Numbered from the stretch's first letter, positions 8,721 through 16,911 are shown. The stretch is 64,000 nucleotides of DNA from Chrysogorgia sp. JL179-B06 (GCA_035772405.1 JAYKKM010000224.1:3987501-4051500); one strand, 5' to 3'. Numbers and translations are program-made. The notes: generated by a model from the letters alone, not told the origin.

Positions 8721-9278
8721 ACTAGAAATCGTGATTGGTCCCATGTTCGCAGGAAAAACGACAGAGACTCTCCGCAGGTTAGTCGCGTTAAGTAAATCAG
8801 GGCTCAAAGTCCTCTATACATGAACAACACAGGTGACACTAGGCGAACTGACCACGCGTTCTCCACACATCGTCAGACCATTGTTGTCGGATCAGACAGT
8901 TTACCTGCGAAGTTAATCACCAACCTCCCGAGTTCTTCCAAACTAACTGACTATGACGTCGTTGGCATTGATGAAGGCCATTGGTACCCTGATCTACTCC
9001 CAGTTATTCGCGAATATGTCAAAGCTGGCATTCATGTCATTATTTGTGGTCTCATAGCAACAGAGCATTTAAAAAGACTTGGCGAACTCGACACACTGTT
9101 CCCAGTAGCAGACGACATCACATTTCTAAAAGCGTATTGCGCCGTTTGTCGCGACACTTACGGAGCAACTGTCGATGCATCATTCAATTGGAGACACAAC
9201 CCAGGACCGTCATTTGTTGGTGGTGCTGAGCAATATCGCGCAGTGTGCAGACGTCATCATCCTTCCACACAAAATTAA
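8704..9278 (+). pseudogene. TK: Thymidine kinase, type II (frameshifted)
   Basis: The ATG at 8704 gives a P-loop IGPMFAGKTTETLRRL (residues ~11-26). The frame then stops at a TGA at 8821-8823. The next frame, from 8820, continues with NNTGDTRRTDHAF, Walker B/lid VVGIDEGHWYPDL, the VIICGL strand, ADDITFLKAYCAVC and a final GGAEQY...VCRRHH zinc site. Order and length (~190 residues) match the cellular/poxvirus type II thymidine kinase that phosphorylates thymidine. A single-nucleotide class indel near 8815-8822 breaks it. Thymidine kinase is unusual in metazoan Polintons. Confidence 0.9.
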
Positions 9279-9324
9279 GGGTGTTCTCAATACACCCCAC
9301 TTTTTAAATTTAGACATTGGTCAC

Positions 9325-9447
9325 ATGAAGTGTCCAATGTCTCATAGAAACATTTTTTCACACAGTGGTCAGAAGGTTTGTGAAATAAAGAGAGAAAGTT
9401 TCGCAGATATTTTTCACCGAGTTAAAAACGTCTTTAAAAAATGCTAG
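9325..9447 (+). CDS. Possible small Cys/His-containing ORF (40 aa)
   Basis: A short ATG frame follows the kinase: MKCPMSHRNIFSHSGQKVC and then a basic helix-like tail ending KNVFKKC. The spacing C-x3-H...H-x5-C could hold a metal. There is no homology I recognise and the frame may be chance. It lies between the convergent kinase and BRO genes. Confidence 0.25.
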   Translation: MKCPMSHRNIFSHSGQKVCEIKRESFADIFHRVKNVFKKC

Positions 9448-9515
9448 AGCAGTTGTCGCTTCAAACGTCGTCTCAACAACGAGAACGAGTGCTAATTCGA
9501 CTCATTACTCACTGT

Positions 9516-10310
9516 CTAAAAAGTCTCTTTACAATAGTGTCTCTCGTGGTTACTCAACGCTGATTTATTTTTAAATTTACGAAAACACTGGGAACACTGA
9601 GACCCAACGTCAAAGAAATATTTTATTACCGTGGTAATAGCGTCGTCGTATGAGTCGCACAACAATGTTAGATAACCAGCGGATTTGTATCTGAGCAGCA
9701 GAGAGTCTTGCTCTTCAGATGTCTTACCTGTGCCACCTGGGTTCTTGAACTCAATCACGAGTCCGCTATGCTGTCGGTTTGCGTTGGCAATAATCAAGTC
9801 AGGCGTTCCACGTTGGTAACCTTTTTTCCACGAATTTATTCTTTTACTCGAGGTGTCTTGATTCTCACCACAAGCGGCTATCAAAATAGCTTCTGGATAA
9901 TATTTCCTAAGAAAACCAACAACTTTCGTATGAAGGTCGAACTCAGTGATCATTTTAAACTGATTGTGTTTGAGACCGACGTCAGCTAAACTTTTTCTAA
10001 CGCTTGGTAAGACTTCTGTGTGCACCCACCTTCCAAAGTGTTTCGCACGCTCCATTTTACTCGAGAACGTCAATGAGTAGACCCCAAGTTCATTGATAAA
10101 CGAGGCCTGTTCCATCTTCATTTTACAATCAGGTTCGACGTGGTCGTTGACTGCATCTTTTGGTCGAGCGTAACCTAGAGCACTTGCGACTTCTCTTGCT
10201 TTGAACCATATGTCACCGTTGTGATTAGCCATCGTGATTTGGTGGCCATCGAATAATCGCACCAAGTTGGTTGCCATTACTATAGCCTCGCAAAAAAAAC
10301 TACTCGACAT
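9516..10310 (-). CDS. BRO-N protein with PD-(D/E)XK-type nuclease domain and zinc finger
   Basis: The 264-residue frame has two possible starts; residue 12 (MATNLVRLF, 10277) fits the domain best. Residues ~12-107 are a BRO-N domain (IWFKAREVASALGY, INELGVYSLTFSS, FGRWVHTEVLPSVRKS), a DNA-binding fold of baculovirus and NCLDV proteins. Residues ~124-233 carry GTPDLII and VIEFKNPGG with a following Q, the D...ExK...Q pattern of VRR-NUC-like nucleases. The C-terminus has a C2H2-type finger (CSQCFRKFKNKSALSNHERH). It is convergent with the kinase and overlaps the stop of the tiny basic ORF upstream. Likely role: DNA processing during replication; inferred. Confidence 0.87.
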   Translation of the reverse strand: MSSSFFCEAIVMATNLVRLFDGHQITMANHNGDIWFKAREVASALGYARPKDAVNDHVEPDCKMKMEQASFINELGVYSLTFSSKMERAKHFGRWVHTEVLPSVRKSLADVGLKHNQFKMITEFDLHTKVVGFLRKYYPEAILIAACGENQDTSSKRINSWKKGYQRGTPDLIIANANRQHSGLVIEFKNPGGTGKTSEEQDSLLLRYKSAGYLTLLCDSYDDAITTVIKYFFDVGSQCSQCFRKFKNKSALSNHERHYCKETF

Positions 10311-10440
10311 AGGTGTCAGGTTTTTTATAGATCTGGTTTGTTGTGTACCAATACAGCAGGTGTGTTTTATTAGTCTTCAGTTTTCTACGTCGTCTGAAAA
10401 AGTTTCTAATGTTACGAGCCAGTTTTCTAAGCCAACCCAT
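10300..10440 (-). CDS. Tiny highly basic protein (46 aa)
   Basis: ATG at 10440, TAG at 10300-10302. The N-terminus MGWLRKLARNIRNFFRRRRK is an amphipathic, Arg-rich helix, followed by KTNKTHLLYWYTTN and a polar tail. It starts 8 bases after the stop of the MGAC protein and its stop overlaps the next ATG, matching the tight packing of real genes on this strand. Such peptides can bind nucleic acid or membranes (adenovirus has small basic core and lytic peptides), but no homology is claimed. MG at the start also allows a myristoylation guess. Confidence 0.5.
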   Translation of the reverse strand: MGWLRKLARNIRNFFRRRRKLKTNKTHLLYWYTTNQIYKKPDTYVE

Positions 10441-10448
10441 TACATAAC

Positions 10449-10655
10449 TTAGGTCACGTCTCCCACCACTCCCACAGTGTCTGACTCTGGTAACATAATA
10501 GGTTTGCCGTAAGTCTTTTTAGACCTCATACCAATCTCAGCGTGGAGCTCGAGAGTAACGTCACCGCGACCAAATGATCCACCAGCTTTGAGCATGTGAT
10601 CAGTCGTCTTATTTATCTTATATATTTCATGAGGTCTCGAAAAACATGCTCCCAT
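10449..10655 (-). CDS. Small protein with predicted N-myristoylation signal (68 aa)
   Basis: The frame begins MGACFSRP: Gly2, small residues and Ser6 fit the N-myristoyltransferase consensus, and Cys4 could be palmitoylated. The rest (KAGGSFGRGDVTLELHAEIG) is glycine-rich and polar. Its ATG directly abuts the TAA of the fibre-like gene (TAAATG), so translation may be coupled or reinitiate. A membrane-anchored accessory or virion protein is a reasonable inference; I do not recognise a family. Confidence 0.65.
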   Translation of the reverse strand: MGACFSRPHEIYKINKTTDHMLKAGGSFGRGDVTLELHAEIGMRSKKTYGKPIMLPESDTVGVVGDVT

Positions 10656-11609
10656 TTACTTTACACCATATTCCTTCATCATCTCTCCACCCATGACTAT
10701 GATGTCTCGGTTTGTCATGTAACCACTCACGATTTTCATGCCGTAGAATTCTACCAACGATGGGTATGCATAAGGTGCGAGTGGTATTCTTGGTCGGTGT
10801 ATCCCAAAAATCGTTCCATAGGGTGTGCCTATCTTTTTCATGTTCGCTATGAAGTCTGAATCGGCTGACTTAACGTTGTTGACCCTGACATGTGAGTTGC
10901 TCATTTGCCAGTGTATTGATATCATATGCATTTTACTTATGTCAACACCACTTGGAATAGTGCATATGCTCTCCATTGCTGGGTTGCTGCCACCATACGC
11001 GAGTCCATTAGTCATACCAGTCTTGTACCCTATGAACTTATCCCACTGACCGTCGTCGTTTGATATAATTGTCTCCCAATTTGACCCTGTGGCTCTCATA
11101 GGTAACCGCACCACAACAAAAATGGAGAGATCACACCATTGCATACTGGGGCAATTAAAATGAAGGCCTGACTCAAGTGGGATTGGTGCTAACTCGGGGG
11201 ATAGAAAACTATGACCTTGACTGTCGACACCAACGACGGGACCATAGGTTGAGTTGTTTTGCACTAACATACTTGTCGCGTCACCGATAGCTTTCACTTT
11301 GGAGGTGCTACTATGGAGGTCCACGTTTTTCACAGCGTGTGTGTTGGTGTTGAAGTCAAACACGACGTTGTGGTGTCGCACTTTGAAGTAAAGCGGTAAA
11401 TACAATTGCTCTAAGACTTTTTTATTGATGACGTCTAGGTCGTCGACTGGGTCTGCTACGTTTTTTATTGCTGAGCCTTGCATGTCTATTAGCCCAGACA
11501 TCCTTCCACCGGTCACACTTAATTTAGGATCTTCGTCCAGATGCCTTTTCGTTCTCTTTAGTATTTTATCGTGAGGGTCACCAGACTCATACCCATAGTT
11601 TAGACTCAT
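10656..11609 (-). CDS. Fibre-like protein: phage-tail-type shaft motif plus C-terminal head domain
   Basis: This 317-residue ATG frame has at ~34-68 the pattern GRMSGLIDMQGSAIKNVADP, then DLDVINKKVLEQ. This is the trimeric shaft motif (xGxLDMxxxxIxNLxDPxxxxDAxxKxYV) of phage tail fibres that also occurs in cnidarian Polinton proteins. The C-terminal ~220 residues are beta-rich, with WCDLSIFVVVRLP, NWETIISND and FYGMKIVSGYMTNRD. They resemble a concanavalin/LamG-like jelly roll such as a receptor-binding head. It lies 2 bases after the 471-aa gene. Role as a fibre or spike is inferred from the motif. Confidence 0.72.
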   Translation of the reverse strand: MSLNYGYESGDPHDKILKRTKRHLDEDPKLSVTGGRMSGLIDMQGSAIKNVADPVDDLDVINKKVLEQLYLPLYFKVRHHNVVFDFNTNTHAVKNVDLHSSTSKVKAIGDATSMLVQNNSTYGPVVGVDSQGHSFLSPELAPIPLESGLHFNCPSMQWCDLSIFVVVRLPMRATGSNWETIISNDDGQWDKFIGYKTGMTNGLAYGGSNPAMESICTIPSGVDISKMHMISIHWQMSNSHVRVNNVKSADSDFIANMKKIGTPYGTIFGIHRPRIPLAPYAYPSLVEFYGMKIVSGYMTNRDIIVMGGEMMKEYGVK

Positions 11610-11611
11610 TA

Positions 11612-13027
11612 CTACTTCAAGGTGTATTTGGTTAGTAGATAGCCAGAGACTGCTGAGAACCCTAACACTATCGCTAGCGTTGTCGTGTCTGACTTACTTG
11701 TGGTGGTAGTGCGTGCTATTTGATTGGTGACCACTGTTTTCTTCACAGGTGGTGCTACCAAGTTAGTCACCACATTTTCTTGGTGGACTTTTTTAGCCAC
11801 AGTCGTTGGTGTTGTTGCGTTCAAGCGAGTGTTCACTCCAAATCTCATGGACTCTGTGGCAATCTTTAATAAGTTGTTGTACCCAGCGATTTTATTCTTG
11901 AGAATCACCACGTTACTTGGCATCAACCATGTACTTGGCGACACTGCAAGGTTTTGGACAACGTTGGTGTCTCTAATCGATTTATTCATGTTGAGAATCC
12001 ATGTCGACACGTCGTAGTTGATAACACTGTCATAAAACAACTTGCGGAACTCTTGTTGAGTTTCTAAACTTCCTGCAGAACCACCAACGACTGATACACG
12101 TGTTCTCGCTTGCGCACCAAGTGTGGAGTGCACAAAGGCCTCTATGCTCTGATTTAGATATTGCAGCCCAATGTTGGTAAAGCCGTCTGACAATCGCGCG
12201 ACGTATCGTCTGTAATCGTTATGGACGTCGTTGAGTGTGAAGACTCTGGTCTCACCTGTTGTGCCATCACTCAGGACTTTACTCTGGTAGTAATGTTTTC
12301 TAGGGATTTTGGAAATCTTGCCATACAATTCGGAGGCGTTGAATTCTCTACTTATTGATTTCATTGTCTCACCACCCTCCATTCTTCTGAGAAGTCTTCT
12401 AATGGTGAAGTACAAATGAAATCTCATCACACTTGTGACCACAGGGTAGACTTCTTGTGACACTGATAAATGTTGCAGTGAGACTCCACAACAGAAACTT
12501 GCGCAATACATCGCGAACACAACACGGTAGTAAGATTCGCTGTCGTCCCACTCTGATTTTGTCTTTGGCGTGGTGATTTGTAAGGTTGGTAGCTTTGACA
12601 TGAAGTAGCTATTTTGGTTAACGAAGACTTTGAAGTTATTCACATGATAATTTAACACGTTCTCCGTTGGGTAGCCGTCCCAAAGCCCCCAGTGGTTCTT
12701 ATGACCTTTTGGCAGTGGTTGGATAGTCCCACCACCTTGCCATATTATTGGGAACTTACTATTGTGCAGCCACCTCCACATTTTTTTATCATTTTTGAAG
12801 GTTGTGCTGGTTATGTCTGTGCTAAGGATGTCATTGTTTCTGAAATACACGTCGACACTCATGATCTTACCATCTTGCGAAATATTTGGATAGAACTCGA
12901 ATTTGCTTAAAGTAGCGTGAGGGTACTTTTTGATGAGGTCTGCCTTTGCGTCGTGTGTAGCCTTCGATGTGTTAACCATCGCACGTTTGTAGTACTTCCC
13001 ATAGTAGTTATGAAGGGCTTTCTGCAT
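11612..13027 (-). CDS. Large uncharacterised Polinton protein with C-terminal membrane segment (471 aa)
   Basis: ATG-initiated, complete and the largest intact frame of the structural block. The N-terminal half holds FYPNISQDGKIMSVDVYFRN and WQGGGTIQPLPKGHKNHWG, the middle a long helical region (RFHLYFTIRRLLRRMEGG), and a DVSTWILNMNKS segment follows. Then comes a Thr/Val-rich linker and a terminal hydrophobic helix (TLAIVLGFSAVSGYLL). It shares a 12-bp divergent promoter with the penton-like gene. I cannot show a double jelly roll, so major capsid identity is not claimed; a virion structural or membrane role is inferred from position. Confidence 0.6.
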   Translation of the reverse strand: MQKALHNYYGKYYKRAMVNTSKATHDAKADLIKKYPHATLSKFEFYPNISQDGKIMSVDVYFRNNDILSTDITSTTFKNDKKMWRWLHNSKFPIIWQGGGTIQPLPKGHKNHWGLWDGYPTENVLNYHVNNFKVFVNQNSYFMSKLPTLQITTPKTKSEWDDSESYYRVVFAMYCASFCCGVSLQHLSVSQEVYPVVTSVMRFHLYFTIRRLLRRMEGGETMKSISREFNASELYGKISKIPRKHYYQSKVLSDGTTGETRVFTLNDVHNDYRRYVARLSDGFTNIGLQYLNQSIEAFVHSTLGAQARTRVSVVGGSAGSLETQQEFRKLFYDSVINYDVSTWILNMNKSIRDTNVVQNLAVSPSTWLMPSNVVILKNKIAGYNNLLKIATESMRFGVNTRLNATTPTTVAKKVHQENVVTNLVAPPVKKTVVTNQIARTTTTSKSDTTTLAIVLGFSAVSGYLLTKYTLK

Positions 13028-13039
13028 ATAATATACCGT
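13028..13039. promoter_or_regulatory. Very short divergent promoter
   Basis: Only about 12-21 bases separate the ATG of the 471-aa gene (13027, minus) from the candidate ATGs of the penton-like gene (13040 or 13049, plus). The sequence is TATAATATACCGTATGTTATAC. On the minus strand it reads GTATAACATA, the same ten bases that precede the ATG at 7983. Confidence 0.5.
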
Positions 13040-13750
13040 ATGTTATACATGACGCGAAAGTTGACAGTACTCATTGAAGGTGCGGAAAAAGTTGTGTCCT
13101 TTGACAACGCGATGATGGTCATACATGATAACCCATGCATTGTGGTCAAGACAGCCACTGTGTTTTGGGACTATCATAACACAACAAATGACGACAGCAT
13201 TCAGGTCTTCACGCTGGATGACTCTAGGGTGGGCTCTTTTAAAAAGATTAAAGTGGGCGAGGGGTACTTTAGTTTCGACGCATTGGTCAAAGTCTTGAAA
13301 CATGAGTCTAACGAGCGTAAGGTGAGTCTCGAGATAGAGAAACTAGTGCCCACAGGCAAGTGTAGGGTTAAGGTTAGTAGCTCAGCTGTGTTAGACACCA
13401 TTGGGCCTCTACTTGGTTTCGCGAAGGGTGAGGTGATTCAGAATGACTCACAGTGGCACACTAGCCCAAACGAGGTCGACATGTACAGAGGTCTGAAGTA
13501 CATAGAAGTTTCGTGTGACGTTGTTGAAACGGAAAGTAATGTGGGTATTGATGGGAAGCGCAGTGATGTGATCACAACGTTACCAATACCCACTGAATAG
13601 TCTTTGAATGGGTCAGTGCAACGCCACGTGGACATTGAGTCTAAGGTGAGTATTAAAAAAGGTGTCTACTCAAGTATGACGTTTCGTGTCAAACCAAACA
13701 ACGGTGGTCTTAAAATTGGCGCGGTGCTATTGGAACTGTATATTGTGTGA
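13040..13750 (+). pseudogene. Penton/minor-capsid-like protein with in-frame stop
   Basis: The longest frame opens at a GTG (12917), but ATG codons at 13040 and 13049 (MTRKLTVLIEGAEK) fit the divergent arrangement. The TIGPLLGFAKGE motif, SPNEVDMYRGLKYIEVSCDVV and the preceding YFSFDALVKVL correspond to the Polinton minor capsid (penton-type single jelly roll) pattern. A TAG at 13598-13600 interrupts it. Beyond the stop the same frame stays open and conserved-looking (TFRVKPNNGGLKIGAVLLEL) to a TGA at 13748-13750. The natural C-terminus is therefore still present, and the lesion may be recent. Confidence 0.78.
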
Positions 13751-13755
13751 GTTAT

Positions 13756-14763
13756 ATGGAACTTGGTGTGGAGACAGAGCAAGGGTTGAGAGACATTTAT
13801 TATAATCCTAAGACAGGGTACAGTGGTGTAGAGAGGCTGTATCAAAGTGCATTGGGAGACGGATTGAAAGTAACTAGAAAAACAGTGAAAGAATGGTTGA
13901 CAGCGCAGGACGCTTACACTAGGTACAAACCCATTGTGAGAAAACATAAGTTCCGTGCGACCTTTGTTGGATTTCTTGGTGAAGAGCTCCAAATGGACTT
14001 AGTGGACATGAGTAAGTACTCAAAACAGAATGGCGGTTATTATTGGATACTAACAGGCATTGAAATATTGAGTAGATACGCTTTTGGTATCGCAGTTTAT
14101 AGAAAAGACACTAAGAGCATGACTAAGGCTGTTGGAAAATTGTTGGTTGACTTTAAAGATCGGTTTGGAACCACACCTAAGTTAGCACAATTTGACGATG
14201 GACTTGAGTTCTACAACGTTGGTGTGAAAAGTTTGTTGAAAGAACATGGTGTTGAATATTTCAGCACTAAGAGCGATAAAAAGGCTGCTGTTGTTGAGCG
14301 TTTTAATAGAAGTCTGAAGAGTATTATGTGGAAGTACTTTTACGCTCGTGGAACGTATAGATGGGTTGACGCTTTGGACCAGTTTGTAAGCAATTACAAT
14401 AGCAATGTGAATCGCAGTATTATGATGAAGCCAAAGGATGTCGATAAGTCAAATGAGGGTGAAGTGTGGACCACTTTGTTTGGTCATCATTTTGCAGACA
14501 CCCCATTGCCGAAGTTTAGAGTTGGTCAATCGGTGAGAATTAGTAAGTACAAGAGCGTGTTCACAAAGGGCTACGAAGCCAACTTCACTGAAGAGCTGTT
14601 TAAAGTGGTGAAAGTTATTCGTGGTGATCCGAATGTGTACGAAATTGAAGACGTGAGCGGTGAACAGATTATTGGTAAATTTTACGAACAGGAATTATCG
14701 CTGGTTAATAAGAAACCTGGTGACGATGTGTACAGGAACAATTTTATGGAACGCTTTAACTGA
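13756..14763 (+). CDS. INT: Retroviral-type integrase (Polinton c-integrase), catalytic part intact
   Basis: From ATG 13756 (the longer frame uses a GTG) the protein has an N-terminal helical region and an RNase H-fold core. The core shows D81 in QMDLVDMSKYS, D147 in QFDDGLEF and E181 in AAVVERFNRSLKS, i.e. a D,D(~33)E triad. It would join the element ends to target DNA and create the 6-bp duplication seen here. The SH3-like part (FRVGQSVRISKYKSVFTKGYEANFTEELFKV) follows. The frame ends at TGA in MERFN, after which its chromodomain lies 306 bp away (15070-15186). It starts 5 bases after the penton-like frame. Confidence 0.93.
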   Translation: MELGVETEQGLRDIYYNPKTGYSGVERLYQSALGDGLKVTRKTVKEWLTAQDAYTRYKPIVRKHKFRATFVGFLGEELQMDLVDMSKYSKQNGGYYWILTGIEILSRYAFGIAVYRKDTKSMTKAVGKLLVDFKDRFGTTPKLAQFDDGLEFYNVGVKSLLKEHGVEYFSTKSDKKAAVVERFNRSLKSIMWKYFYARGTYRWVDALDQFVSNYNSNVNRSIMMKPKDVDKSNEGEVWTTLFGHHFADTPLPKFRVGQSVRISKYKSVFTKGYEANFTEELFKVVKVIRGDPNVYEIEDVSGEQIIGKFYEQELSLVNKKPGDDVYRNNFMERFN

Positions 14764-15069
14764 AAACACTCGTAATATAACTAATTTAAATTCTTTTAAA
14801 TTAGGTTTAACGAATGAGAAGGAGAAGCTGATTAGCTTCTCATTTGCACAGGGAGTTTCTTTTAACCATAATAAGAATAAAGACTATCTTTATTTTTAAC
14901 TTTATGATTTTAGTTTATTTTAGTTAGATAAGTTTAAACATATAATTCTTACTAAATACATGTACTATAATTCTTACTAGATATTTTATGTAATGTAATG
15001 TTAAACGGAGGACCCCACCAGCTATGCTGAACTTTTTATCCTCCTTAAATAAAGGATTATTATTATTAA
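14764..15069. mobile_element. AT-rich insertion separating integrase from its chromodomain
   Basis: About 306 bp contain the hairpin CTAATTTAAA-TTCT-TTTAAATTAG, a second hairpin GAGAAGGAGAAGCTGATTAGCTTCTC, and near the 3' end a GC-richer block (CGGAGGACCCCACCAGCTATG). The end is AAATAAAGGATTATTATTATTA. A short repeat tail suggests a SINE-like or other nonautonomous retroposon. No target duplication was found. Confidence 0.5.
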
Positions 15070-15186
15070 AAGGTGTTGAAAAGAAAGAAAGTCAGAGGGA
15101 AGAAGATGGCGCTGGTCAAATGGTTAGGTTATGAAAGCGAACATAACTCGTGGATACCAGAAAGCGATATTCAAAATGTGAGCTAA
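15070..15186 (+). pseudogene. Orphaned integrase chromodomain
   Basis: The frame KVRGKKMALVKWLGYESEHN followed by SWIPESDIQNV and TAA is a chromodomain core (VKW-GY-xxx-NSWIP), the usual C-terminal module of Polinton integrases that reads chromatin marks. A TAA directly precedes it and there is no own start. The insertion at 14764-15069 separates it from the catalytic part. Confidence 0.85.
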
Positions 15187-15192
15187 TGTAAT

Positions 15193-16600
15193 ATGGCTGA
15201 AGGTGGGGAAGGCTACGACGACCTCGAGATGAAAAACATGAGCGAGTACAAAAACATGAGTGAGGGGCAATTAGAAGAGGAGTCCACCGAGACTAGTGAG
15301 GAGCTTAGCTACATAACCACAAGGTTTGGCATGAGAGATATGCCGGAAAGCGTTCGTGTTAGCTATGCCAGGATTAGTGACGATTTGAAAAGGATGAAAA
15401 GTGAGCTAGCTAGAAGACGAAGTGGGCGAGAAGAAACGTCATTTATCGACACTGACGGTGGTAAAACGGTGACAGTAGGGGGAACCAACACAGAAGTCCC
15501 AACAGTAGAGTTTGTTGAACAGGAGTTATATGGCGACGTCAATGACACAAGTTTCTATGCAGCTTTTGGAGAGTCGGACGAAATTGAGAGGAGATTTGGT
15601 GAGCTAAAAGCGTACAACAAAGAGCAAGTAGAAAATAGAGTAAAAAACGAAGTAAAAAGAATCAAGCTAATAGATGAGAAAATACGCGAGTTGTACGAAA
15701 AAACCGTGAAAGTTTTGTGTGAAAGTCGTGACGACGCGTCGAGGAGCGTAGTCAACAGATCATATGTGACTAGATCGGGGTCTATTCTTTTCAAACCGAT
15801 AAACAAAGATGGTAAACAAGGGGTACCCAAACTAATTCTAATACCTGGGAAAAAAAGGTTTGATCTACAGTAAAGATGCGAGTAGTAAAAACGCGATTGA
15901 GCAGTTCAAACAGTTAGTTAATCAAATACCTGAGAATACAGAGACAACAGTTGTCACAACAGAAGTGATCCCAGATGACTTCCCAGTGATTGAAACAAAA
16001 GTGGACCGCGCTGACATACACGGGCTAACACCAGACGAAAACCGCGAGCTGAATGGTGTGCTTAATCCAAGTGATGGTGTGTCGCGTGAATCAAGAGTAG
16101 GTGACGATGGTGCGCTGCAAATACAAGCGGACCACTTTCAAGAAGCGTTAAATAGAACGTTAGACGAACTAGATGGTGAAGACAATGAAAGCGTCGCCTT
16201 TGAATTGAGAGAGCGTGTTGTAGGGCTTGAAGAAGCTCGAGACAGAACTATTGAGCAGCGGCAAATAGAGGAGGTTAGAGCACAACAAGAGATCGACATT
16301 GACAGGTTTCAGAAATTTAAGGAATGGGCCAAAGAAAATATGGTTGGGTTGAGCGCTGTGGCAATCTCAATGGCTGGAATTATAACAACTATTATTATCG
16401 CTGGGAGGTCTGCTGTTATGAAAGGCGCTAAAGCCACAAAGTCGTTCGCACAGGCTGTTAAGAACGCGATAATGAAGATGGGTCCATGGGCTGTTGGGTT
16501 GGCTAACTTAGTTTACAATGCGTTGACGTTGGGTGCTAAGGGTCTCGCATGGCTGGTTCAAAATCTGTGGGTACTCGCGGTTATTAAAGAAAGACGTTGA
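15193..16600 (+). pseudogene. Polinton coiled-coil/membrane protein (frameshifted)
   Basis: Two frames form one gene. The first (15193-15873) is acidic and coiled coil, with a VPKLILIPGKK end. The second (15860-16600) has LTPDENRELNGVL, IQADHFQEAL, a long coiled coil, then two hydrophobic stretches (NMVGLSAVAISMAGIITTIII and GLAWLVQNLWVLAVI). The same domain order occurs in a common cnidarian Polinton protein. The frames change at a run of seven A (15850-15856), so an extra A there (mutation or assembly error) explains the break. A penetrating membrane role in the virion is inference. Confidence 0.8.
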
Positions 16601-16742
16601 GAGCATTGTCGCGGTTGTGACACCGTACGTGCCTTTCTTGGGCTTGTTGTCGGGAGGAATTATAACGTCGAAATATGTGTACGATCACCACTTCAAGAAA
16701 GAAACGGCAGACGACGCTGAGAATAGTGAGCGAGTGGACTAA
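16560..16742 (+). CDS. C-terminal continuation or small membrane ORF
   Basis: An overlapping frame encodes KKDVESIVAVVTPYVPFLGLL, then SGGIITSKYVYDHHFKKET and an acidic end. It has one hydrophobic helix. Either it is the displaced C-terminus of the preceding gene after another frameshift near 16578, or a small separate protein. A degenerate inverted copy of its coding sequence sits at 1121-1281. Confidence 0.5.
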   Translation, partial: KICGYSRLLKKDVESIVAVVTPYVPFLGLLSGGIITSKYVYDHHFKKETADDAENSERVD

Positions 16743-16911
16743 TCTACATACTAACAGGTGGCTATTTGTGATCTCGCAAAACAAACGCTAAAAGGCAGCA
16801 AAACGGGCGACTACTTTGAGATCTGCCATTGAGGGAGAGACAATCCGGCCCCTAAGCCGTTTGTGGATTATCCCTTGCAAATCTCACTATGAGTGCCCTG
16901 CTTGAGAATCT

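Noticed and set aside
9325..9447. Confident gene call for the 40-aa frame after the kinase
   Set aside because: Very short, no promoter motif and no known homology. Listed only at low confidence.
11612..13027. Major capsid protein
   Set aside because: No jelly-roll or Polinton capsid signature could be read from the sequence. Kept as an unknown protein.
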